DNA of 61,371 bases from Bacteroidaceae bacterium (lineage in GTDB: Bacteria; Bacteroidota; Bacteroidia; Bacteroidales; Bacteroidaceae): positions 1-61,371 of the forward strand of contig JAFNXL010000053.1 of NCBI GenBank assembly GCA_017379075.1, given 5' to 3'. The translations under genes were made by a program, and so were the position numbers. The notes under the pieces were generated by a model. That model searched no databases. It had not been told where the DNA came from and saw only the letters and a program-made list of their open reading frames with translations. Positions 1 to 7,969 of this stretch are shown here, piece by piece (position 1 is the first letter of the stretch; the number at the start of each line of letters is the position of its first letter).

Positions 1-1214
1 CGGCGGGTATATTCCAGACACCACTTGATGAAGGGCCACAATTCCTTTGCTTCCTCAACGCTTCCACGTGCCAGCACATAACGGGTGGCACCGTGGGCGT
101 TCATGGCAGCGTCGCCGCGGTCGCCCGCACCGCCCCATGTATCCAGACCCTCGGCAATGATGGAGCTGGGCAACAGCTTGTACTGGTCGTTCATGAAGCG
201 AGCGAATTGCTTGTAGCAGTTCAAAGAAGACTCGTTACCGATCTGATAGCCCATGAAGGGGAACAGCGGATTCACATATTCAGACTGGTCGTTTGCCCAG
301 ATGGCGGCATAATACGACTCACCGCCGGGACCATGCATCAGACCGCCCTTGGTGCGATAGATACTCTCAGAAGCACGAATCTTGGCAAAGCGGAACTCTG
401 TGTCAATCACCTTTTCGGGGGTCTCCAGCACCAGCGAACCGTCAATGCTGTTCTTCACATAAGCCATACGCTTGGCATATTCCGCCTTCACATCGGGGGT
501 GATGGCCTTTTCGTTCTTCTCGCGATAGGCCTGGAATGCGGCACCGAAAGTGATGCTCTTTCCGGGTTCAATGACATAAGTGCCGTTGCCATAGATTTCT
601 GCCTGGATGATATAGGCACCATCCACACCCTTGGCAGGATCGGTCTTGGCCTTCTGTACAAATTCGGGCACAGCCACGGTGAGCGGACGAGAGGCGATGT
701 TCTTCACCTCGTATGTTTCGCACATCATAGGCAGTGTGGTGCTGGGAAAACCGGTGTAGGTAATCTCCACCACTGGCGAGGGAGCACGTTTGCGTGCGGC
801 TCCGGTATTCACCACGCCTATGCCATACTGGCTCACCACCTGCAAAGCACCGTTGATGGACACCTTCTTCACACCCAACTGCACGGGAGCAAGTCCGTTT
901 ACACCGAGCAGAGAAACGATGTCGGTCTGCATGCGATACATCAGACTGGCATGGGTGTTGTTGGGGATGGTGCGCAGCATGGGGAAAACCAGCGAACGCT
1001 CCTGCGAGAAGTTCTTCATCTCGTCAATGTTCCAACGGGTAACAAACGAAACCATCTCGCCGCTCATCTCAATGTGGTCGGAATAAGGGATGGTCTGGTC
1101 CGAAAGAATCATCTCAATGGCATTTGTCTCGGGATTGATGGTCCAGCACTGTTTCTGGGCCTTCACTGCCACTGCCGCCAGCAGCAACAGCACAATCAGT
1201 TTGATCTTTTTCAT
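1..1214 (-). CDS. Secreted six-hairpin glycosidase-like protein (C-terminus cut by window edge)
   Basis: About 404 residues are visible, reading from the ATG at 1214 down to the window edge, so the C-terminus is missing. Residues 1-19 form a signal peptide (MKKIKLIVLLLLAAVAVKA) before QKQCW. A beta-rich N-terminal half is followed by an alpha-helical part with WANDQSEYVNPLFPFMGY and a GGAGDRGDAAMNAHGA stretch. That layout resembles secreted (alpha/alpha)6 six-hairpin glycosidases of Bacteroidetes, but I cannot name the GH family or substrate. The start lies 37 bp beyond the stop of the M60-like gene on the same strand, so both are probably transcribed from the promoter near 2641-2672. Function is inferred from fold-level resemblance only. 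Confidence 0.6.
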   Translation of the reverse strand, partial: MKKIKLIVLLLLAAVAVKAQKQCWTINPETNAIEMILSDQTIPYSDHIEMSGEMVSFVTRWNIDEMKNFSQERSLVFPMLRTIPNNTHASLMYRMQTDIVSLLGVNGLAPVQLGVKKVSINGALQVVSQYGIGVVNTGAARKRAPSPVVEITYTGFPSTTLPMMCETYEVKNIASRPLTVAVPEFVQKAKTDPAKGVDGAYIIQAEIYGNGTYVIEPGKSITFGAAFQAYREKNEKAITPDVKAEYAKRMAYVKNSIDGSLVLETPEKVIDTEFRFAKIRASESIYRTKGGLMHGPGGESYYAAIWANDQSEYVNPLFPFMGYQIGNESSLNCYKQFARFMNDQYKLLPSSIIAEGLDTWGGAGDRGDAAMNAHGATRYVLARGSVEEAKELWPFIKWCLEYTR

Positions 1215-1251
1215 TCCTTGTGTGATTATTATTGGTTATTTATGTTTATAA

Positions 1252-2586
1252 TCATTTTGTCAGCGCAGCCTTTATCATTTCCAGTTCCTTGGGTGTGTAG
1301 CAGGTGTGCATCACATCCACTGGACGCCCCATAATCTCGCTGGCAGCCTGTGAGAGATACTTCATCAGGCATACGAACTTGTCATAGTCGGTATCCAACT
1401 TGCCCAGTTCTTTGTCGGGCGTTTTGTACAGGCGCTGGAATGCTTTCTTGTACACATCCCAACCGTATACCTCAGCAATGCGCATGAGCATGTAGTGCTG
1501 TGCGTCACCCGATTCCATGTTTCCCTTCTCCAGGCTTTTCTTGTATGCCCGCTTGTAATAGGCAATGTTGTCGCCCATATAGAAAGTGTTCTGCGAGATG
1601 ACAGCCTCCCACTTGTCCAACGCATAGGACATACGGAAATTGGCAAAGATCTCATCATTCCAGTTCCATGCACCATATCCCTCTCCCACAGCAGTACCAG
1701 CCGAGAAGGTGTGACCAATCTCGTGCAGAATTCCGAAACCCCAGTCCTTGTGATTCTTGAACTTTTCAAGCAGTCCTTTCACATCGGCGTTGTCGTTCCA
1801 AAGGATGGGATTGCCAGCCAATGCCCAATAACCCTCTTCCATGCCTGGAGTGGTGAGAATTCTTATCTTTGCACCGTTGTAGGGAGTTGTTCCCAACAAT
1901 TCCTCGTATGCTTCATAAGCTTTGTCCAACGACTGCAACCACTGCTCCACGGTTTTGTCATCCACACTAACATGCTTAGGGTCAATGGCCAATATCATGT
2001 GCTTGCTTTCGCGGATATAGAGTGCGTTTTTGGGAGTGGGGGCAATGCGCACATCATCAAACCAGACCGTCCCCTTTGCCTTGCCTCCATTATAGGTTCC
2101 ACCGGGAAATCCAAGTCCGCAACAGACGTAGGTCTCGCCAGTCTCATCACTCACAAAATCCATGTAGACCTCTTGCCAGTCGTTTGTGCCATAAAGAAAC
2201 TTCGAGGCGTTCCAGGGTTGGTCTGAATCCTTGTCAAGCACATCCAGATAAAGCACTGCGCCTCTTCCCTCTTGCACATCCTGCGTCTTTACTTTAGCGG
2301 TAATACGGTAAAATGTATTGGGGTCGAGGCCAGTGAGATGATGCGTAATTCTCACTGCATCTTTCTCACTGCTCGTTATCTTCACGCAGCGGTTTCCACC
2401 CTTTCCATCCTTCACATACTGCACTGACGCGGTTTTGGGACATGTTCCAATAGTCCACTCCTTCTGCGAACGCGATTTGCTGCTAAAATCATCAACAAAT
2501 ATATCATCTGCCACGGTTTCTGCCATTGCCGGAATCTTCGCGGCAAGAGCAGTCAAGCAGACTATAGTCAAAAGACATCTTTTCAT
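1252..2586 (-). CDS. Secreted M60-like zinc metallopeptidase with N-terminal carbohydrate-binding-like domain
   Basis: 444 aa. Residues 1-22 are a signal peptide (MKRCLLTIVCLTALAAKIPAMA). Residues about 28-182 look like a CBM4/9-type beta-sandwich, including a WFDDVRI strand typical of such modules. Residues 288-292 are HEIGH, a gluzincin zinc site, and Glu312 lies 19 residues after it, which fits the HExxHx(8,28)E spacing of the M60/enhancin family. Bacteroidetes members of that family attack mucin-type glycoproteins, so a role in host or dietary glycoprotein processing is inferred. It is the first gene of a two-gene minus-strand operon with the six-hairpin enzyme. The subfamily is not certain. 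Confidence 0.7.
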   Translation of the reverse strand: MKRCLLTIVCLTALAAKIPAMAETVADDIFVDDFSSKSRSQKEWTIGTCPKTASVQYVKDGKGGNRCVKITSSEKDAVRITHHLTGLDPNTFYRITAKVKTQDVQEGRGAVLYLDVLDKDSDQPWNASKFLYGTNDWQEVYMDFVSDETGETYVCCGLGFPGGTYNGGKAKGTVWFDDVRIAPTPKNALYIRESKHMILAIDPKHVSVDDKTVEQWLQSLDKAYEAYEELLGTTPYNGAKIRILTTPGMEEGYWALAGNPILWNDNADVKGLLEKFKNHKDWGFGILHEIGHTFSAGTAVGEGYGAWNWNDEIFANFRMSYALDKWEAVISQNTFYMGDNIAYYKRAYKKSLEKGNMESGDAQHYMLMRIAEVYGWDVYKKAFQRLYKTPDKELGKLDTDYDKFVCLMKYLSQAASEIMGRPVDVMHTCYTPKELEMIKAALTK

Positions 2587-2640
2587 TCCCGTTTTGAAAT
2601 ATTGTGGATTTATGTTTTTCTAACTTTTATATTCTGCCCA

Positions 2641-2672
2641 CAAAATTATAAAAAAATGCCGAGGCAGACAAA
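2641..2672 (-). promoter_or_regulatory. Bacteroidetes-type promoter for the M60-like operon
   Basis: On the minus strand TTTG (2672-2669) and TAATTTTG (2648-2641) are separated by 20 nt, matching the Bacteroidetes -33/-7 consensus TTTG-N19-21-TAnnTTTG. Transcription would start near 2633-2637, about 50 nt before the start codon at 2586. Confidence 0.65.
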
Positions 2673-2987
2673 CCTAGTACATAATTTTTCATAATAGACA
2701 AAAACGTAAGATAAAAGTATCGCTGATTTTGCTAATCGGAATCCGTTTTGCCCAGTACCGCGAAGGTACCACATAAGGCGGTACTGGAGTACCATCGCTA
2801 TGATACTCCAGTTTAGAGCCTATGGTACTGCAGTGTTATCCGTATGGTACTAATTCTTGGAGTTCACGAACTTAAGAGTGAATACATAAATTTATGAATC
2901 TAGTATTAGTAATAGACTACCATATGTGCGGTAAACAAAGAATTTTTTGTAGAGTGATATTTACGATTCAAAGCTCCACAGCCATCA

Positions 2988-3019
2988 TTTGGTAATATGG
3001 AATTTTAATTGTAAATTTG
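2988..3019 (+). promoter_or_regulatory. Bacteroidetes-type promoter for the thioredoxin-fold lipoprotein
   Basis: TTTG at 2988-2991 and TAAATTTG at 3012-3019 are 20 nt apart, an excellent match to the consensus. The expected start point near 3022-3027 lies downstream of the in-frame TTG at 3017, which supports the ATG at 3062 as the real start codon. Confidence 0.7.
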
Positions 3020-3061
3020 TGGCGTTTAAACAATAAAATCATCAATAAAAAAGTAAAGAAT

Positions 3062-3616
3062 ATGAAAAAGAACTTTATGATGCTCTGCCTGCTGGCCGCT
3101 GCAATGCAGAGTTGTGGAGACAAGCAGAAGGCCGCCGAAACCACTGAGGCTGAGGCTCCCGCACAGGAACAGGCCGAAGCAAAGGCTGAAGAAGGCGTAA
3201 CCGCTGGTGCACAGGCACCCGACTTCAATTACAAGGACATCAGTGGAAAGGAAGTGAGCCTTAAGACCTTCCAGGGAAAATACGTAGTCTTGGACTTCTG
3301 GGGTATCTGGTGCAAATGGTGCGTAAAGGGAATCCCTGACATGAAGAAATATTATGACATGTACAAGGAGAAGATGGAGATTGTGAGCATTGACAATGGT
3401 GACGAAATGGACAAACTGCTCCCCTTCATCCAAGAGAACGACATGAACTGGACCCACATCATGAACGACGCCAAAGGCAACACTGACCTTTGCAAACTGT
3501 ATCAGGTGCAGGGTTTCCCCACAAAGGTTCTCATTGATCCACAGGGCAAAATAGTTGAAGTGTTTGTGGGCGAGGTACCCGAATTCTACAAGAAACTGGA
3601 CGAACTGCTGAAATAA
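3062..3616 (+). CDS. TlpA/ResA-like thiol-disulfide lipoprotein
   Basis: 184 aa. The ATG at 3062 is chosen because it gives a lipoprotein signal (MKKNFMMLCLLAAAMQSC, lipidated Cys18), and an upstream in-frame TTG would lie at or before the expected transcript start. Residues about 20-48 are an Ala/Glu-rich linker. The rest is a thioredoxin fold with the redox site WCKWC (Cys84 and Cys87) and a GFPT cis-Pro loop near 162. Such proteins reduce or relay electrons to periplasmic disulfides, in cytochrome maturation or oxidative defence for example. The partner here is unknown. The GH5 gene follows after 55 bp. Confidence 0.85.
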   Translation: MKKNFMMLCLLAAAMQSCGDKQKAAETTEAEAPAQEQAEAKAEEGVTAGAQAPDFNYKDISGKEVSLKTFQGKYVVLDFWGIWCKWCVKGIPDMKKYYDMYKEKMEIVSIDNGDEMDKLLPFIQENDMNWTHIMNDAKGNTDLCKLYQVQGFPTKVLIDPQGKIVEVFVGEVPEFYKKLDELLK

Positions 3617-3671
3617 ACAATCACAAAATATACATTCCGGAACTGACACGAAAACTTCTTTCTGAAGAGAT

Positions 3672-4745
3672 ATGGACAGAAGGCAATTCTTACAATATTC
3701 CACCGCAGCCGCGGCCACGCTTGCACTCCCCACACAATGGGTGCAAGCCAAGCCGAAGGCTGATGTGAAGCGATGGCAAGGTTTCAATCTGCTGAACTAC
3801 TTCAGTCACTGGGGTCCCTTCCCCTTCAGAGAGGAAGAATTCAAGTGGATTAGCGACTGGGGATTCAACTATGTGCGCATACCCCTCTCTTACTGGTGCT
3901 GGACCAAGCCTGGCGAGTACTATAAAACAGATGAGCGAGTGATGGAAGACCTGGACCGATGCGTGGAATGGGGACAGAAATATGACCTTCACGTCAGTTT
4001 GAATCTTCATCGTGCCCCGGGATACTGTATCAACAAGCCCGAGGAACCACAGAACCTCTTCCGAGATGCCGAAGCACTGGAAGGATGCGCATACCAATGG
4101 CGCATGCTCGCCAAACGGTACAAAGGTGTATCGCACAAAGCACTGAGCATGAATCTGCTGAACGAGGTTTCGGGATGCAACGAGGAAGAATATGACCATG
4201 TGGCACGCCGTCTTATCCAAGAGATACGCGAGGAAAGCCCCAAGCGCCTTATCCTGCTTGACGGACTGGACGTTGGCAGCAGGCCGCTGATGACGGTGCG
4301 CAACATTCCGCATATCGCGCAGTGCGGACGCGGATATCAACCCATGCTCATCAGCCACTATGCCGCTTCGTGGGTCTACGGAGACAAGCCCATGTACTTT
4401 CCCAAAGAAAAGCTCTCGTGGCCGCTGGAGGCAGACGGAAAAAGATATGACCGCGACTTCCTGCTCAATACCCTAAAGGATGCGTGGAAACCTTGGACCG
4501 ACCAAGGAGGGCTGCTTTTTGTAGGCGAATTCGGAGCGCACAACCAAACACCGCACGACGTAACACTCAAATGGCTGGCCGATTTGCTTGGCGTGTTCAA
4601 GGAACTGGGCATAGGATGGGCTTTGTGGAACATGAACGGTTCATTCGGTATCATGGACAGCGGCCGCAAAGACGTGGCTTATGAAGATTTCCACGGACAC
4701 AAGCTGGACCGCAAGATGCTTGACATATTGCAACGTTACGGATAA
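3672..4745 (+). CDS. Secreted GH5-family glycoside hydrolase
   Basis: 357 aa. The N-terminus MDRRQFLQYSTAAAATLALP is a Tat-like signal (twin Arg followed by a hydrophobic Ala-rich stretch). The remainder is one TIM-barrel domain: WGFNYVRIPLSYW early, MNLLNEVSG with the predicted acid/base Glu165, and FVGEFGAHN with the predicted nucleophile Glu286. Both glutamates sit where clan GH-A enzymes have them. Substrate is probably a beta-linked glucan or mannan but cannot be read from sequence. It lies between the thioredoxin-fold lipoprotein and an SDR gene on the same strand with short gaps. Confidence 0.85.
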   Translation: MDRRQFLQYSTAAAATLALPTQWVQAKPKADVKRWQGFNLLNYFSHWGPFPFREEEFKWISDWGFNYVRIPLSYWCWTKPGEYYKTDERVMEDLDRCVEWGQKYDLHVSLNLHRAPGYCINKPEEPQNLFRDAEALEGCAYQWRMLAKRYKGVSHKALSMNLLNEVSGCNEEEYDHVARRLIQEIREESPKRLILLDGLDVGSRPLMTVRNIPHIAQCGRGYQPMLISHYAASWVYGDKPMYFPKEKLSWPLEADGKRYDRDFLLNTLKDAWKPWTDQGGLLFVGEFGAHNQTPHDVTLKWLADLLGVFKELGIGWALWNMNGSFGIMDSGRKDVAYEDFHGHKLDRKMLDILQRYG

Positions 4746-4776
4746 AAGAAAAAACAACGGACAACGGACAACAGAC

Positions 4777-5517
4777 ATGACACAAAAGAAAGCAATCGTA
4801 ATGGGCGCCACATCGGGAATCGGCATGAGAGTGGCAGTGGAACTTGCCGAAAGAGGATGGGCAGTAGGCATTGCCGGACGCAGACAGAATCTCTTGGACG
4901 AAACCGCAGCCAGACACCCGAACATCATTGCCACCCAATGCATTGACATCACAGCCGATGATGCAGCACATGAGCTGATGGCGTTGGTGGAAAAGATGGG
5001 CGGAATGGACCTCTATTTCCACAGTTCAGGCATTGGTTACCAAAACCCCTCGCTGGACGTACAAAAAGAACTATCCACGTTACAAACCAACGTGGTAGGC
5101 TTCAGCCGAATGCTCATTGCAGCCTTTGAATATTTCTGCCGTCACCCAGAACGTACAGGACACATTGCCGCCATAAGCAGCATTGCCGGAACCAAAGGAC
5201 TGGGAGCCGCACCGGCCTACTCCTCTTCCAAGCGCTTCTGCAACCATTATCTGGAATGTCTGAGCCAACTTTGTGCCATCAGACGCATCGGCCACATCCG
5301 CATTCATGACATACGCCCCGGCTTTGTGCGCACCGCACTGCTGGCCGAGGGGAAATATCCACTTCAGCTGGATCCTGATAAGGTGGCGCGCAACATTGTG
5401 AAACGCATGCTCAAAGGAGAAAGCATCATAACCGTGGATTGGCGATACCGTCTGCTGGTGGGCGCCTGGCTACTCATTCCGCGCTGGATTTGGATTAAGA
5501 TGAGAATCTCATCCTGA
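4777..5517 (+). CDS. Short-chain dehydrogenase/reductase
   Basis: 246 aa from the ATG at 4777, which places the nucleotide-binding glycine motif GATSGIG at residues 10-16. A longer in-frame reading from 4681 would overlap the GH5 gene and is not needed. The catalytic region has SSIAG followed by YSSSK, the Tyr-x-x-x-Lys pair of classical SDRs. The C-terminus (LLVGAWLLIPRWIWIKMRIS) is hydrophobic and could touch the membrane. The substrate is not predictable. It starts 31 bp after the GH5 stop, so co-transcription is likely. Confidence 0.85.
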   Translation: MTQKKAIVMGATSGIGMRVAVELAERGWAVGIAGRRQNLLDETAARHPNIIATQCIDITADDAAHELMALVEKMGGMDLYFHSSGIGYQNPSLDVQKELSTLQTNVVGFSRMLIAAFEYFCRHPERTGHIAAISSIAGTKGLGAAPAYSSSKRFCNHYLECLSQLCAIRRIGHIRIHDIRPGFVRTALLAEGKYPLQLDPDKVARNIVKRMLKGESIITVDWRYRLLVGAWLLIPRWIWIKMRISS

Positions 5518-5608
5518 TTCTTGCATCATTTTAGAAGGAAATCAGACCAAAAATATCAAAATGAAAACTTATTCCGTCTTAAAATTAGACAAATTGAAAT
5601 AAAAGCAC

Positions 5609-5616
5609 TACCTTTG
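5609..5616 (+). promoter_or_regulatory. -7 element (TACCTTTG) upstream of asnA
   Basis: TACCTTTG matches the Bacteroidetes -7 consensus TAnnTTTG, 40 nt before the asnA start. No clear TTG was found at the expected -33 distance, so this is a weaker call than the other promoters. Confidence 0.45.
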
Positions 5617-5656
5617 CAGACATATTGAAAGCAAAAATTATAAATTTTAAGACAAA

Positions 5657-6694
5657 ATGAGCAAACTCATAAAACCAACGGACTATCGTGCCCTGTTGGA
5701 TTTGAAGCAGACCGAACTTGCCATAAAAAAAATAAAGGACTTCTTTCTAAGCAGTCTCAGCACCGAACTGAGACTGCGTCGTGTTACCGCCCCGCTCTTC
5801 GTACTGAGAGGACTAGGCCTGAACGATGATTTGAGCGGAATTGAACGTCCTGTATCATTTCCCATCAAAGACATGGACGAGGCCGTGGCCGAGGTGGTAC
5901 ACAGTCTTGCCAAATGGAAGCGCATCACACTGGCGGAATACGAAGTGGATCCTGGATTCGGCATCATCACTGACATGAACGCCATCAGAAGCGACGAAGA
6001 ACTGGACAACCTGCACAGCCTTTATGTAGACCAGTGGGACTGGGAACGTGTTATGACAGACGCGCAACGCAACGTTGCCTACCTGAAGAAGACTGTGGAA
6101 AAGATATACAGCGCCATCCTGCGCACAGAATTCTACATTTGCGAAACCTACCCCCAACTGAAACCTTTCCTGCCCGAGGAAATCTTCTTCATCCACAGCG
6201 AAGAACTCAGGCAAATGTACCCCGACCTCTCGGCCAAAGAACGCGAACACCGCATCTGTCGCGAACATGGAGCCGTATTCATCATAGGCATAGGAAACGA
6301 GTTGGGTGACGGAGAGCCACACGACCTTCGCGCACCAGACTATGACGACTGGTCCACTCCGAATGAGGAAGGCTTTACCGGACTGAACGGCGACTTGCTC
6401 ATCTGGTATCCCATCCTGGAGCGCTCCATTGAGTTGAGCAGTATGGGCATCCGTGTGAACCAGGAAGCCCTGCAGACACAGCTCAAGCTGCAAGGTAAGG
6501 AAGACCGCAGCCAACTCTATTTCCACAAACGCTTGCTCGAGGGCAGCTTGCCCCTTAGTATAGGAGGTGGAATTGGACAAAGCCGTCTGTGCATGATTCT
6601 CCTGCACAAAGCTCATATCGGCGAGACGCAGAGCAGCATCTGGCCATGCAGCATGAGAGAGGAATGCCAGGCCGCCGGCATGCACCTTATTTAA
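5657..6694 (+). CDS. asnA: Aspartate--ammonia ligase (asparagine synthetase A)
   Basis: 345 aa, the usual length of AsnA. It is related to class II aminoacyl-tRNA synthetases and makes asparagine from aspartate, ammonia and ATP in the cytosol. Recognisable blocks are the N-terminal TELAIKKIKDFF, VTAPLFVLRGLGLNDDLSG, RPVSFPIKD, WKRITLAEYEV and the C-terminal SIGGGIGQSRLCMILL ATP-binding motif. A -7 element lies about 40 nt upstream. The NagX-like gene follows after 40 bp and may be read through. Confidence 0.95.
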   Translation: MSKLIKPTDYRALLDLKQTELAIKKIKDFFLSSLSTELRLRRVTAPLFVLRGLGLNDDLSGIERPVSFPIKDMDEAVAEVVHSLAKWKRITLAEYEVDPGFGIITDMNAIRSDEELDNLHSLYVDQWDWERVMTDAQRNVAYLKKTVEKIYSAILRTEFYICETYPQLKPFLPEEIFFIHSEELRQMYPDLSAKEREHRICREHGAVFIIGIGNELGDGEPHDLRAPDYDDWSTPNEEGFTGLNGDLLIWYPILERSIELSSMGIRVNQEALQTQLKLQGKEDRSQLYFHKRLLEGSLPLSIGGGIGQSRLCMILLHKAHIGETQSSIWPCSMREECQAAGMHLI

Positions 6695-6734
6695 TATCAT
6701 CAATCTGAAACCAATTTTTAAACACACAAGAAAT

Positions 6735-7844
6735 ATGAAGAATCAACGTTTGATGTCGCTTGACGCTCTCAGAGGCTTCGACATGTTTTTCATCATGGGC
6801 CTTTCAGGTCTTGTCGTTTCCATCTGCAATCTATGGCCCGGAACAGTTTCTGACGAGATTGCCCGCCAAATGAGCCATGTCCAATGGGACGGACTCACCC
6901 ATCACGACACCATCTTCCCCCTGTTCCTTTTTCTTGCGGGCGTGTCGTTCCCCTTCTCCTATGCCAACCAGATTTCAAAAGGAATGACCCGCGCACAAAT
7001 TTACGCGAAGATTTTCCGCCGTGCCGCCATGCTCATTTTCCTTGGACTCATTTACAACGGCTTGCTGAACTTCAATTTTGAGACCCTGCGCTGCGCAAGC
7101 GTATTGGCACGCATCGGTATTGCATGGATGGGAGCCGCCTTACTCTTCATCAACTTCGGAGTGAAGACACGCGCTGCTATCTGCGCCTTCATCCTGATTG
7201 GCTACGGTTTGCTAAGCGTATTCGTTGGAGCACCCGACGTACCCAATGCCGACCCGCTGAGCCAGGAAGGTTGCCTGGTTGGCTATATCGACCGTCTTTT
7301 CCTCCCCGGACGACTCATCTACAACGACGGACGCTTCGATCCCGAAGGCCTCTTCTCGGCCGTTCCTGCCGTGGTTACCGCCATGCTCGGAATGTTCACC
7401 GGAGAACTCATCCGCCAGCCTAAAGAACGCTTCTCCGGACAGAAGAAAACCTTGATGATGCTGGGCGGCGCTGTCGCTCTCATCCTCATTACATTCCTTG
7501 CAAAGGGCTTTGTTCCCGTGAACAAGATGCTGTGGTCAAGTACATTCGTCACCGCTGTGGGCGCATACTCACTCATCATGATGGCCATTTTCTACTATAT
7601 TGTAGACGTGCGCGGATGGCAGAAGTGGACACTCGTTTTCCGTGTTGTGGGCATGAACTCCATCACCATCTACCTTGCCCAGCGCATGATTAACTTCTCC
7701 ACCACCAACAAGTTCCTCTTCAGCGGCGTTGCCGGTCTGTTCCCCGAGAACATGGAAAAGGTGATGACGAACCTGGGCTACATTGTAGTGTGCTGGCTGT
7801 TCCTCTACTTCCTTTACCGCAAAAACACTTTCCTGAAAGTCTGA
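6735..7844 (+). CDS. NagX-like membrane acetyltransferase (heparan-alpha-glucosaminide N-acetyltransferase family, COG4299)
   Basis: 369 aa with about ten predicted transmembrane segments. The N-terminus RLMSLDALRGFDMFFIMGLSG is diagnostic for this family, as is HVQWDGLTHHDTIFPLFLFLAGVSFPFSY, which carries the conserved His pair of the acetyltransferase core. Family members transfer acetyl groups across the membrane to amino sugars, and bacterial versions often sit with GlcNAc-utilisation genes. Here the neighbour is asnA, so the physiological substrate is not shown. A bidirectional hairpin terminator separates it from the convergent uvrA. Confidence 0.85.
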   Translation: MKNQRLMSLDALRGFDMFFIMGLSGLVVSICNLWPGTVSDEIARQMSHVQWDGLTHHDTIFPLFLFLAGVSFPFSYANQISKGMTRAQIYAKIFRRAAMLIFLGLIYNGLLNFNFETLRCASVLARIGIAWMGAALLFINFGVKTRAAICAFILIGYGLLSVFVGAPDVPNADPLSQEGCLVGYIDRLFLPGRLIYNDGRFDPEGLFSAVPAVVTAMLGMFTGELIRQPKERFSGQKKTLMMLGGAVALILITFLAKGFVPVNKMLWSSTFVTAVGAYSLIMMAIFYYIVDVRGWQKWTLVFRVVGMNSITIYLAQRMINFSTTNKFLFSGVAGLFPENMEKVMTNLGYIVVCWLFLYFLYRKNTFLKV

Positions 7845-7872
7845 GGCCACACAACCTCACTTCTATACAAAG

Positions 7873-7912
7873 AAAACACCGTTCCGCAATTGTGCAGGAC
7901 GGTGTTTCCTTT
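7873..7912. terminator. Bidirectional intrinsic terminator between the NagX-like gene and uvrA
   Basis: AAACACCGT (7874-7882) pairs with ACGGTGTTT (7899-7907), followed by CCTTTTTC on the plus strand and TTTTCTTTG on the minus strand. It can therefore serve both convergent genes. Confidence 0.75.
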
Positions 7913-7931
7913 TTCTGTATATGTATAAATT

Positions 7932-7960
7932 TGCAAAATGCAAAATGCAAAAATGCAAAA
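7932..7960. repeat. TGCAAAA tandem repeat
   Basis: Four tandem copies of a 7-8 nt unit (TGCAAAA or TGCAAAAA), just before the uvrA stop. The same motif recurs inverted at 14689-14713 and 16888-16910 and in this orientation at 14830-14853. Confidence 0.8.
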
Positions 7961-7969
7961 GTTTACGTT

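Larger units (their letters stand above)
2587..3061. other. Intergenic region with overlapping hairpins
   Basis: No gene is supported here. It holds two divergent promoters (2641-2672 minus, 2988-3019 plus) and a cluster of AGTACC/GGTACT motifs. CAGTACCGC (2753-2761) pairs with GCGGTACTG (2778-2786). ACTGGAGTA (2783-2791) pairs with TACTCCAGT (2804-2812). The two stems share 2783-2786, so they cannot both form completely. A further GGTACTGCAGT copy follows near 2824. Confidence 0.6.

Noticed and set aside
93-1334. 413-codon plus-strand frame at the left edge
   Set aside because: Antisense of the six-hairpin gene, which has a signal peptide and continuous domain pattern.
2753-2812. Riboswitch upstream of the M60-like or thioredoxin gene
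   Set aside because: The hairpins lie upstream of both promoter motifs and match no riboswitch core I know.
3017-3061. 15-residue N-terminal extension of the thioredoxin-fold protein from TTG
   Set aside because: It would begin inside the -7 promoter element and destroy the lipoprotein signal.
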